Assembly (NCBI GenBank): GCA_963974935.1
Contig: CAXBEV010000010.1
Span: 60,923-124,922 of the forward strand
Reading direction: 5' to 3'
Length of the DNA: 64,000 nt
Source: UBA4479 sp963974935
GTDB taxonomy: Bacteria; Pseudomonadota; Alphaproteobacteria; Rhodospirillales; Casp-alpha2
The first letter of the stretch is position 1, and the number at the start of each line of letters is the position of its first letter. The notes under the pieces were generated by a model. The model made no database searches. It was not told the origin of the DNA and saw only the letters and a list, made by a program, of their open reading frames with translations. Made by a program: the position numbers and the translations under genes. This document shows positions 55,049 to 63,049 of the stretch, piece by piece.

Positions 55049-56128
55049 ATGACAGAAAAAATGGACGCGACCCAAGGTCCGGCTGAGCCGCCGGCGGGTA
55101 TCGGCTTTTTTGAAAAATGGCTATCGGTCTGGGTGGCGCTTTGTATTCTCGCCGGGCTCGCCCTTGGCAATCTGTTCCCGTCCGCGTTTGAGGTCCTCGC
55201 CAGTTGGCAATATGCGTCGGTCAATCTGGTCGTCGCCGTGCTGATCTGGGCGATGGTTTATCCAATGATGGTGGCCGTCGATTTTGCCAGCCTCAGTCAT
55301 ATCGGTGACAAGCCGAAAGGCTTGATTTTGACGCTTGTCGTCAATTGGTTGATCAAGCCGTTCACCATGGCTGCGCTCGGCGTGTTGTTCTTTGAATATC
55401 TTTTTGCCGACCTGATTGCACCGGCGGACGCGCAGCAATATATCGCCGGTTTGATTTTATTGGGTGCGGCGCCGTGCACGGCGATGGTGTTCGTTTGGTC
55501 ACAACTGACCCGGGGCGATGCGACCTACACGCTGGTCCAAGTTTCGGTCAACGATGTAATCATGGTGTTTGCGTTCGCACCCATCGTTGCGTTGCTTTTA
55601 GGTGTCACGGATTTTGCCGTGCCGTGGGAAACGCTGTTGCTGTCCGTCGTTCTCTACATCGTGCTGCCGTTGATTGCGGGTGTGATCACGCGGCGTATTT
55701 TAATTCAGGGCCGCGATGTTGCGTCCAAAGAAAGTACGGTGGCCGCCTTTACGGCGCGGGTGAAGCCAGCGTCTGTGTTGGGGCTGCTTGCGACGGTGGT
55801 GCTGCTGTTTGGCTTTCAAGGGCAGGTGATCATCGAAAAGCCGCTGGTGATCGCGTTGATTTCGGCGCCGTTGTTGATCCAGTCGTACGGCATCTTCGTG
55901 ATTGCATATGCGGCGGCGTGGGCCTGGCGGGTGCCGTTTAATATCGCCGCCCCTTGCGCCTTGATCGGCACATCGAATTTCTTTGAGCTCGCAGTCGCTG
56001 TGGCGATCAGCTTGTTCGGTCTGCAATCGGGCGCGGCTCTCGCAACCGTAGTAGGCGTTCTGGTCGAGGTGCCGGTGATGCTGTCGTTGGTCGCCTTCGC
56101 CAATCGAACTCGGCATCACTTTAAATAG
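55049..56128 (+). CDS. ACR3-family arsenite efflux permease
   Basis: 359 residues, about ten membrane helices. The ACR3 signature GAAPCTAMVFVWSQLTRGD, with the Cys needed for arsenite transport, and the following SVNDVIMVFAFAPI helix are intact. It exports As(OH)3. No arsR, arsM or arsH is adjacent; the nearest arsenic-related gene is arsC at 35801. It follows the dehydrogenase pair by 118 bases and may not share their control. Confidence 0.92.
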   Translation: MTEKMDATQGPAEPPAGIGFFEKWLSVWVALCILAGLALGNLFPSAFEVLASWQYASVNLVVAVLIWAMVYPMMVAVDFASLSHIGDKPKGLILTLVVNWLIKPFTMAALGVLFFEYLFADLIAPADAQQYIAGLILLGAAPCTAMVFVWSQLTRGDATYTLVQVSVNDVIMVFAFAPIVALLLGVTDFAVPWETLLLSVVLYIVLPLIAGVITRRILIQGRDVASKESTVAAFTARVKPASVLGLLATVVLLFGFQGQVIIEKPLVIALISAPLLIQSYGIFVIAYAAAWAWRVPFNIAAPCALIGTSNFFELAVAVAISLFGLQSGAALATVVGVLVEVPVMLSLVAFANRTRHHFK

Positions 56129-56213
56129 GGGCGGGTTGGCCAAAGCGTTGCGACTTGGCCTCGAACTTCGTACGGTGCCGATATAGATATACAGATCAAA
56201 AACTGAGGCACTG

Positions 56214-57311
56214 ATGGACGAAAAGATCGGCGTAATGATATGTGGGCACGGGTCGCGCAGCCATGCTGCGGTCGACGAGTTCGCCCACCTCGTGCATCAG
56301 ATGCCGGACGCTTTTCCGGGTTGGCCGGTCGAATACGGATATCTTGAGTTTGCCAATCCGGTGATCCGCGATGGTTTGGACCGGCTTCGTGACCAAGGCT
56401 GTACCCGCATTCTGGCCGTGCCGGGTATGTTGTTTGCAGCGATGCATGCGAAGAACGACATTCCGTCCGTTCTTAATACTTATGCGAAAAAGCATGGCAT
56501 CAAAGTCGAATACGGGCGCGAGTTGGGTGTTGATCCGAAAATGATCAAAGCCGCACGATCCCGAGTCGAAGACGCAATTGCCGCCGCGGATGCCGAACAC
56601 GGCACCGTGGCTTTGGAAGATACCTGCCTGGTCGTCATCGGTCGGGGCTCAAGTGATCCGGATGCCAATTCTAACGTTACGCAAATCGCGCGGCTGTTGC
56701 ACGAAGGTACCGGCGTCGGCTGGTGCGAGGTCGGCTATTCCGGCGTCACCTTCCCGTTGGTGCAACCATGTTTGGAACATGTGGTCAAGCTTGGCTACAA
56801 ACGGATCGTGGTTTTTCCGTATTTTTTGTTCACCGGCATTTTGATTGATCGTATCTATGGCTTTACGGATGTCGTCGCCGAGGCGCATCCCGACTTACAA
56901 TTCATCAAGGCCAGCTATCTGAACGATCATGTCGAGGTGCGCGCGACGTTTGCTGAGCGGGTCACGGAGATTCTTGAAGGCGGTAACGCCATGAACTGCA
57001 CCATGTGCAAGTATCGTGACCAGGTGTTGGGCTTTGAGGCCGAGGTCGGGCTCGCCCAGGAAAGTCATCATCACCACGTTGAAGGCCAAGGGGCCACCGC
57101 GCCGGGCTCAAACGTGTCTGATTGCCAATTGTGCGCGACGTTCTGTACCGGCGCGTGCCGCTTAGCGATGACCGATGCCCAGCACGATCATCATCATGAT
57201 CATGCGCACGATGACGCACATCATCATCACCCGGTCTATCCGCAGGCGAAGCATCCGTTGGGCCCTGAGAGTGTGCGCGCAGCGCCCGTTTCCGGTGATG
57301 GGAAAGCGTGA
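56214..57311 (+). CDS. cbiX: CbiX-type sirohydrochlorin cobaltochelatase with Cys/His-rich tail
   Basis: 365 residues. Two tandem CbiX/S halves: the first with GHGSRSH (11-17) and MHAKND (78-83), the second with GRGSSDPDAN (143-152) and FPYFLFTG (201-208). The tail has a Cys pair (262, 265 in MNCTMC), a second cluster (304, 307, 311, 315) and a His run (about 324-339). Long CbiX proteins can bind an Fe-S cluster through an M-x-C-x-x-C motif, and His-rich tails store Co or Ni. It inserts cobalt into sirohydrochlorin on the early-insertion B12 route. A mini zinc-ribbon gene follows. Confidence 0.9.
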   Translation: MDEKIGVMICGHGSRSHAAVDEFAHLVHQMPDAFPGWPVEYGYLEFANPVIRDGLDRLRDQGCTRILAVPGMLFAAMHAKNDIPSVLNTYAKKHGIKVEYGRELGVDPKMIKAARSRVEDAIAAADAEHGTVALEDTCLVVIGRGSSDPDANSNVTQIARLLHEGTGVGWCEVGYSGVTFPLVQPCLEHVVKLGYKRIVVFPYFLFTGILIDRIYGFTDVVAEAHPDLQFIKASYLNDHVEVRATFAERVTEILEGGNAMNCTMCKYRDQVLGFEAEVGLAQESHHHHVEGQGATAPGSNVSDCQLCATFCTGACRLAMTDAQHDHHHDHAHDDAHHHHPVYPQAKHPLGPESVRAAPVSGDGKA

Positions 57312-57317
57312 GGTGCC

Positions 57318-57464
57318 ATGAATATCTTCAAAAAGATTTTTAAGATATTTGATAAGGCTGCAAAAAATTACCAAACCAAGTGCGAAGCCTGCGGTACCGT
57401 CATGCAAGGTCGCCCACAAATGTGTGAGCGATGTGGTGCCGATTTGATGGCCGGGCGTAATTGA
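57318..57464 (+). CDS. 48-residue zinc-ribbon protein
   Basis: A 48-residue ORF, 6 bases after cbiX, preceded by GAGG. An N-terminal basic amphipathic helix (MNIFKKIFKIFDKAAKNY) is followed by a compact zinc ribbon: CEAC, then CERCG 10 residues later. No family name is recognised. The tight spacing suggests co-translation with cbiX, perhaps in cobalt handling or as a membrane-associated metal-binding peptide. Confidence 0.65.
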   Translation: MNIFKKIFKIFDKAAKNYQTKCEACGTVMQGRPQMCERCGADLMAGRN

Positions 57465-57541
57465 AATTCATAGTCACGTTCACAATCTAAACGGTGCAAA
57501 ATCACTGTTTGTTCGCATCACATACAAGATCGGAGCTTGAT

Positions 57542-58528
57542 ATGCATGGGGGCGTACCACAAAAGCGCGTTGCCGTTGTTGGCGCGGGCGTTGCGGGCGT
57601 TACATGTGCACATGCGTTGCACGAGCATGGGTTTACACCGGTAATTTTTGAGAAAAGCCGTGGCCTTGGTGGCCGCTTGGCGACGCGCCGGGCTGGTGAT
57701 GGGCTGACGATTGACCATGGCGCGCAATTTTTGACAGCGCGTACGTCTGCGTTTCAAACCGTCATGCATCATGCCCGGTCTGCCGGGACGGTGGCGCGTT
57801 GGTCGCCGGATGTCCGCGCCGGCGACCGTGCGGGGGATGACGAGTGGCTCGTCGGTGTGCCGACAATGAATGCCTTTCTCAAACCAATGATATCCGACGT
57901 TGAAACGCATTTTGGATGCGAAGTCAGCGCTATTATCCGTGACGGTGCGGGCTGGCGTGTTGCGTGTGCGGACCCTGCATCTGACGAGACTTTTGATCAT
58001 GTGGTCTGTACGGCGCCAGCACCGCAGGCGCATAAACTTTTAGCTCATGACCAACCGTTTAGTGATCGCTTGCTCGACGTCTCGATTGCGCCTTGTTGGG
58101 CATTGCTGTTCGGGATCAACGGGCGATTGAATGTGGAGGGAGACCTTTGGCGATCAGACGATCTGGATCTTCGTTGGTTGGCCCGAAATGACAGTAAGCC
58201 CGGGCGTGCGGGTGCGATTGAAGGCTGGGTCGCGCATGCGTGTCCGACATGGAGCATCCGCCATCTGCAGCACACGGCAGACGATGCCCGGGATTTACTT
58301 TTAGCGCTGGTGGAAGAAAGGCTCGGGATCAGCCTGCCGCCTTTGAATTATGCAAAGGCACATCGCTGGCGCTATGCGCTGACTTCGACACCGTTGGGCG
58401 CGCCATATATGTGTAGCGATGACCGGACTCTTTTTGTCGGCGGTGACTGGTGTTTGGGCGCCCGCGTCGAATACGCATATCAAAGCGGCGCTGCGATCGC
58501 GGCGGCCCTGATTGAGGCGCTTGATTGA
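57542..58528 (+). CDS. FAD/NAD(P)-dependent amine oxidase-like protein
   Basis: 328 residues. The N-terminal dinucleotide fold VVGAGVAGVTCAHAL is followed by the GLGGRLATRR loop and DHGAQFLT, the signature of the renalase/YeaG-like amine oxidase group. The C-terminus LFVGGDWCLGARVEYAYQSG completes the FAD site. It may oxidise a reduced nicotinamide or amine. The start at 57542 has GGAG 6 bases upstream; an earlier GTG at 57494 is rejected. Same strand as cbiX, otherwise alone. Confidence 0.85.
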   Translation: MHGGVPQKRVAVVGAGVAGVTCAHALHEHGFTPVIFEKSRGLGGRLATRRAGDGLTIDHGAQFLTARTSAFQTVMHHARSAGTVARWSPDVRAGDRAGDDEWLVGVPTMNAFLKPMISDVETHFGCEVSAIIRDGAGWRVACADPASDETFDHVVCTAPAPQAHKLLAHDQPFSDRLLDVSIAPCWALLFGINGRLNVEGDLWRSDDLDLRWLARNDSKPGRAGAIEGWVAHACPTWSIRHLQHTADDARDLLLALVEERLGISLPPLNYAKAHRWRYALTSTPLGAPYMCSDDRTLFVGGDWCLGARVEYAYQSGAAIAAALIEALD

Positions 58529-58549
58529 AGCGGTGGCGTAACGGTGCGC

Positions 58550-59308
58550 TTACGACGAGGGCTTTTGTCCTGCAGCTGTTTTAGGCATTTCCGTGTGGCA
58601 CAGGGTCTCTATGACGACGCGTCGGTTCTTTTGATTCTTGACGCCGTCGACCGTGTGTTCGTTCAACCAACGCTCGCCCCAGCCTTTTACATTATTGACG
58701 TCGATATTTTTACGTTTCAGCAGGGCTGCAACGTGGACGGCGCGTCGTTGCGAAAGCTCAAGATTGCTTTTGTCGCCGCCCAGGGTATCTGAGAATCCGA
58801 GTACATTGGCCACGCAAGGGCGGCCTTGGCTGTAGTCTGCGATTTTTGGCAGCATATCGTTGATCTGTTTATCGATCTCTGGGCCTTCAATCTTTCCCAA
58901 CGGGAAAAATATCGTTTGATTGAGAGCATCTTCGCGCGTCCCAGGCATCGCTTGCGCAGCCGATGCGGTGTTGGTTGTCGCGCCTTGCTCTATTTTCGCC
59001 GCGAGCGATTGCTGCGTTTCACGCAGGTCGCGGATGCTTTGGCTCAGTGCTGCGAGTTCGGATGTCATTGCCTGCGTTTCTTCGGCGCGCGCTTTGCTGT
59101 TGGCCATGCCGGCATTTTCATTTGCAGCTTTGATTTCCTTCAGCGCTTCGACCTTGAGGTCCAAGACAACGCTCTTCACCGCCGCTTGCTGCGCCTGCAT
59201 CTTTTTATTGATGGACTGGAGCCCGAGATAACTGAGCGGCACCGCAACACCCAGAACAATGGCCGCCGATAAAAGGGACGTTCCAAATATAACCTTACGT
59301 GTGCTCAT
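58550..59308 (-). CDS. OmpA-like protein anchored by one membrane helix
   Basis: 252 residues. One N-terminal membrane segment (LLSAAIVLGVAVPLSYLGL) and a long coiled coil (about 30-110), then an OmpA-type peptidoglycan-binding domain with LGFSDTLGGDKSNLELSQRRA and the closing NRRVVIETL. The anchor, coil and OmpA layout resembles MotB-like or wall-spanning tethers, but it lacks MotB's plug and charged helix Asp. AGGAG lies before ATG 59308. It converges with the FAD oxidase gene. Confidence 0.85.
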   Translation of the reverse strand: MSTRKVIFGTSLLSAAIVLGVAVPLSYLGLQSINKKMQAQQAAVKSVVLDLKVEALKEIKAANENAGMANSKARAEETQAMTSELAALSQSIRDLRETQQSLAAKIEQGATTNTASAAQAMPGTREDALNQTIFFPLGKIEGPEIDKQINDMLPKIADYSQGRPCVANVLGFSDTLGGDKSNLELSQRRAVHVAALLKRKNIDVNNVKGWGERWLNEHTVDGVKNQKNRRVVIETLCHTEMPKTAAGQKPSS

Positions 59309-59511
59309 GCCGATCTCCTCGATGAAGTTTCGGTTTGCGCGCACCAATCGCAACGCGCACCCCGAATGCCTAAGCATCATGCGCACATAAATGTTAATGT
59401 ATTAAAAAGACGGTGCACTCGAAAGGGCTTGGGGCTGCACTCCTAATTTGCCGTGTTGAAGGGGGAGATGGCGGATCGCACGCCGCATTCTGAATGCGCG
59501 TTATTTTCTTG

Positions 59512-60087
59512 TTATTTCGAAACTCGATTTCTTACTTTGAACATATCTTCCCAGAGGGTGCTTTTTTGATGTGCGAAGTCAAAATGCGTGACGATATTGT
59601 TTACGCGCTCGTTATCCGCTGAAAGTGGAAGCCGGATACTCGGCACAATTAATCTTTGCGCGTATTCGCGTGTCGAAGAAGCATCCCAAAGGAATGGCAT
59701 TGGCGCTCGCGATTCGATCACAGCTTTGTAATCGGTCAAGACTTGCTCGCGACGACTTTCGTCCAAATACCCCATATTCGTCGATAACAAAGACAGTCCA
59801 GTTCGATCGAAATACAAGACGTCGGTCAGGCCTGTTCCCCAAAATCGAAACGTCACGTCGAACGGATCACGCGATACGTCAACGACATGTGTATACCGAA
59901 TACAATTCGAGGGAAGACGGCTTAGGTCAAAATCTTCCCATGACGGTGCAAAGCGGTTGCCCCTCAGCGAATCCCAGTACTGATATATGTCTAAGCAATC
60001 GCTGTCTGTGATTTCCTGCAAAGAGACACGAACAGAGGAAACACTAACCGTTCCTAAGCCAACCTTACCCGGCTCGTCATCTGTCAT
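59512..60087 (-). CDS. PAS_5-like domain protein
   Basis: 191 residues, the same single-domain type as 11476-11994. The block FAPSWEDFDLSRLPSNCI aligns with the earlier protein's APAWRDIDIMVLP.PLL, and FRFWGTGLTDV with YRYWGRGHSSY; both end with an R.P..S strand. No output domain. It lies at the edge of the backbone, 365 bases before the tRNA-Arg fragment, and faces away from it. Confidence 0.75.
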   Translation of the reverse strand: MTDDEPGKVGLGTVSVSSVRVSLQEITDSDCLDIYQYWDSLRGNRFAPSWEDFDLSRLPSNCIRYTHVVDVSRDPFDVTFRFWGTGLTDVLYFDRTGLSLLSTNMGYLDESRREQVLTDYKAVIESRAPMPFLWDASSTREYAQRLIVPSIRLPLSADNERVNNIVTHFDFAHQKSTLWEDMFKVRNRVSK

Positions 60088-60451
60088 TACACGGCTGGCC
60101 CCGTCCCATTGCGCGAGATTTTAGTATCTGACACACGGAAAGTATAAAGTATTAACGCATCCAACGATATATGGGCGAAAATTGCAAAATTCGCAGAGGT
60201 GCGCGACCGGGTAAACTGAAGAGCGAAGGCGCCTTATAATCAGGGCTAATCACTCTTCATCGTCTGTCGTATTTCTCAGAGAATGGGCTAGATTCAAATT
60301 GAGGATATTTCAGAAGCACACCAAAATTGGATTTCCCATGTCAAAATCACATCGTTTCTAGCATTCATCGTGCTTCCGTGTTGCTTCCGTGTTGCTTCCG
60401 GAGGCGTAACGGGTTCGTTGGAATAGTAGGGGGAGTAAATCATTGAAAATA
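60088..60451. other. Gene-free stretch before the tRNA-Arg fragment
   Basis: No gene is supported. An 11-bp unit (TTGCTTCCGTG) repeats almost three times at 60370-60400. The short minus-strand open frame here is a chance reading across the tRNA fragment. This is the backbone side of the presumed junction. Confidence 0.6.
60370..60400. repeat. 11-bp tandem repeat, nearly three copies
   Basis: GTGCTTCCGTG, TTGCTTCCGTG and TTGCTTCCG follow head to tail. It lies about 50 bases outside the tRNA-Arg fragment. Likely slippage, although tandem short repeats near att sites can also be protein-binding sites. Confidence 0.6.
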
Positions 60452-60496
60452 TGGCGCACCCGAGAGGATTCGAACCTCTGACCTCTGCCTTCGGAG
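60452..60496 (-). repeat. tRNA-Arg(CCG) 3' fragment, candidate attachment site
   Basis: On the minus strand these 45 bases read as the last part of a tRNA-Arg: loop CTCCGAA (anticodon CCG), stem GGCAG, variable AGGTC, T arm AGAGG-TTCGAAT-CCTCT, acceptor CGGGTGC, discriminator G and CCA. The 5' half is absent: the sequence that should be CTGCC is TTGGA. Such 3' tRNA remnants mark the end of an element inserted in a tRNA gene. By orientation the element lies to the right. Confidence 0.8.
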
Positions 60497-60908
60497 TCCA
60501 ATTAAGGACAATCTGAAGAAGCGGAGGGGGGTACAAAAACAATCACCAAACCCGCGGAAACCCTGGCTGTCAGGATCATCGACAGTATAGCACGAGTTTT
60601 TTGAAAAGCCCCTTTTTCTGTGACAACTGTGACAGGAGTGTGACAGGGGGGGCAAAAAATCCGGTCCAGTTCTGATCTGTTTATACGGCTCTCAAGCTTC
60701 GAGCACTCACCAGCGATTTTGTAAAAATTACTAGCACATTTGCATGCATTTCAGGTTCGTCGCTTAACCGCTTTAAAGCGGACATTTATCCGCTTATCCA
60801 AATTGGTCTGCCTTTAGCCATTAGCTGAACAATTTTTCTTGGACTTCACTTTTGTCGGATACTGATTTAGCCTTCGACATTAGGAATTTATGTATCCGGC
60901 GGTGACTA
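60497..60908. other. Element-side region between the att-like site and the kinase gene
   Basis: No gene. Three TGTGACA heptamers at 60619-60625, 60628-60634 and 60639-60645 lie close together on one strand. The rest is AT-rich and should hold the promoter of the kinase gene. No integrase reading frame is present at this end. Confidence 0.55.
60619..60645 (+). repeat. Three TGTGACA direct repeats
   Basis: Heptamer TGTGACA three times with start-to-start spacing of 9 and 11 bases, close to one helical turn, so bound proteins would sit on nearly the same face. It lies 120-150 bases inside the att-like junction, a range where integrase arm-type or excisionase sites are found in tyrosine-recombinase elements. 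Confidence 0.5.
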
Positions 60909-62894
60909 TTGATATTACTGTATTTTATATACGGCTTGGCCTTCTTCGCCCTCGGACTAACGTTGTTGGTTCGCAATCCGCCCGTAATAATCTCTGATTA
61001 CCGAAAAACACATTATTTCTTTGGCGCCTTTGCAATCGTCCATGCTGTTTCAGAATGGTTGATGATGGGTCATTTCATAGCCGGGGCATACGAAAACTGC
61101 CCGTATAAAACATCGGCTTTTTTTGTCGGTGGCTTATCTTTCTTAATGCTTATCCTCGCAGCGCGTGAAGCCGCCAATTTACTGTCCTCAAAGTGGAGCG
61201 CGGCAATCAGCTTAGCCGCAGTTACGTGCTCATTAATCTGGGTTGTCGTATTCGTTCTCGTCTTAGTAGCGAAAATTGATAGGCTTTACCTAGACCTCGT
61301 CGGTAGATGGTTGCTCGGAGGCCCGGCCGCTCTCCTGATCGGATATACTCTGTGGAGGGTGGGCAAGGGTAATGAGACTGAAGCCCTAAATTTCTCGAAC
61401 GGAGCTGTGACGCCCAATAGCCCGCCGCTGACTGCATTGCGGGTGGGAGGGCTTCTACTGTCTGCGTATGGCGTTACAACCTTCTTTGGGGCAAGTATCG
61501 ACGTTTTCCCGTTTTCAGTCATTAACGCTTCTGCGTTTACTGAGTTTTTTGGATTTGCGCCACCACTTTTAAGAACCTTTCTGACCACAGGAATGTTGAT
61601 TTCTTTTTTCTTTTTTGTTTCGAGCTTTGCGGAAATTGAGAAAGCGCAAATGGAACGGACAATATCAGAGCGAACAAACGAGGTTATTAGAGTTAATCGT
61701 GACCTATCGGCCACTGTTAGAAGCCTCGAAGAGGCAAGCGCCGAAAGAACAGCTTTCATTGCATCATTAGATGAGAAAGAGGCCGCACTTCGAGAGAGCG
61801 AACGGAACTACAAAGCCATCGTAGAAGATCAAGAAGAAATGATAAGTCGGCATACGCCAGATGGCATTCGCACATTCGTAAACGACGCTTACTGTCGATT
61901 TCATGGAAAGCCAAGGGAAGTGCTCCTAGGTCAATCTGCTTACGAGGGAATGAACTCCGACGACTTGAAGAAATTGCAGGAAATATACAGCCGCATGACG
62001 CCAGACAATCCAACTGGTGTTTTCGAAATTTCCTTCTCTGCACCGGATGGCAGCCCTGCCTGGCAGAGTTGGACTAAGCGGGCAATCTATGATGATCAAT
62101 CTAATGTAATCGAATACCAAGCTGTTGGTCGAGATATTACAAATCAAAAACTGGCTGAAGAGCAGCGAATGCAGGCGGCAGAAATTGCCAGTGAAGCAAA
62201 TGCAGCAAAGTCTCGTTTCTTAGCGACAATTAGTCACGAGTTGAGAACTCCGCTTAATGCAATTATTGGGTTTTCGGAAATCGTTTCGAACGAACACTTC
62301 GGCCCCGCTTCTCCCAAGTACAACGGATACGTGAGGGATATAAACAAAAGTGGGAAATACTTGCTGTCACTGGTCAACGACCTTCTTGATGTCACGGCTA
62401 TTGATGAGGGACGAAAAGACCTAGAATTGGAACCAACCGACCTCACTGTTTTGATTAAAGAAGCCGTGGCGATTGCGAAACAGAAGTCTGACGATAAACT
62501 TCAAACGCTTTACGTGAATCTTCCTGAACAAAGCGCTGAGGTCAACGTCGATCCCCGTGCCATAACACAGGTAATCTTAAATATTATCGGCAATGCTCAA
62601 AAGTATACGCCGCGCCATGGAGAAGTCTGTGTGCTTTTTAGCCAAACTGGGCAGATGTCTAAAATCACAATTGAGGATGATGGTAAGGGTATCCCTGAAC
62701 AAGAGCTCAAGGGTGTTACAGAGCTTTTTGCTCGCGGCAAGAAAGACCCATTTCATACAGAGGAGGGTTGGGGTCTCGGATTGGCTATATCGAAGTCTTT
62801 GATTCAGATGCATGGTGGGGAATTAATGATTGATAGCGTCGTGGGCCAGGGTACGACCGTTACTATTCTAATTCCGGGCCAAGCTGCTCTCTAA
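60909..62894 (+). CDS. Membrane PAS sensor histidine kinase
   Basis: 661 residues as read from TTG 60909. An N-terminal sensor of about seven membrane helices (1-240, MASE-like) is followed by a short coil and a PAS domain (about 300-420, ending YQAVGRDITNQK). The kinase core has the phosphoacceptor in ATISHELRTPLNAIIGFSE and ATP-lid motifs EDDGKGIPEQE and GWGLGLAIS. The start is odd: TTG with a weak site, whereas ATG 60890, in a different frame, has a good TAGGA site, so a small indel near the start is possible. No response regulator is adjacent. Confidence 0.85.
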   Translation: MILLYFIYGLAFFALGLTLLVRNPPVIISDYRKTHYFFGAFAIVHAVSEWLMMGHFIAGAYENCPYKTSAFFVGGLSFLMLILAAREAANLLSSKWSAAISLAAVTCSLIWVVVFVLVLVAKIDRLYLDLVGRWLLGGPAALLIGYTLWRVGKGNETEALNFSNGAVTPNSPPLTALRVGGLLLSAYGVTTFFGASIDVFPFSVINASAFTEFFGFAPPLLRTFLTTGMLISFFFFVSSFAEIEKAQMERTISERTNEVIRVNRDLSATVRSLEEASAERTAFIASLDEKEAALRESERNYKAIVEDQEEMISRHTPDGIRTFVNDAYCRFHGKPREVLLGQSAYEGMNSDDLKKLQEIYSRMTPDNPTGVFEISFSAPDGSPAWQSWTKRAIYDDQSNVIEYQAVGRDITNQKLAEEQRMQAAEIASEANAAKSRFLATISHELRTPLNAIIGFSEIVSNEHFGPASPKYNGYVRDINKSGKYLLSLVNDLLDVTAIDEGRKDLELEPTDLTVLIKEAVAIAKQKSDDKLQTLYVNLPEQSAEVNVDPRAITQVILNIIGNAQKYTPRHGEVCVLFSQTGQMSKITIEDDGKGIPEQELKGVTELFARGKKDPFHTEEGWGLGLAISKSLIQMHGGELMIDSVVGQGTTVTILIPGQAAL

Positions 62895-63049
62895 TGTTTG
62901 GTTGCCCCTCAATATGCCAGTTACGGGTCATCAACAGAGCTCGGCGTTCCTGCCTCATAATGTCCGCTTACAGATTATGAGCAGTCGCAATGCTACGGCC
63001 TCGAGCTGGTCTGCCTCAGCCAGGAGCAGCCATCCCGTTAAATTGGGAA

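Noticed and set aside
60294..60655. Minus-strand open frames across the tRNA-Arg fragment
   Set aside because: Their conserved-looking C-terminal phrases are only translations of tRNA sequence, a common annotation artefact.
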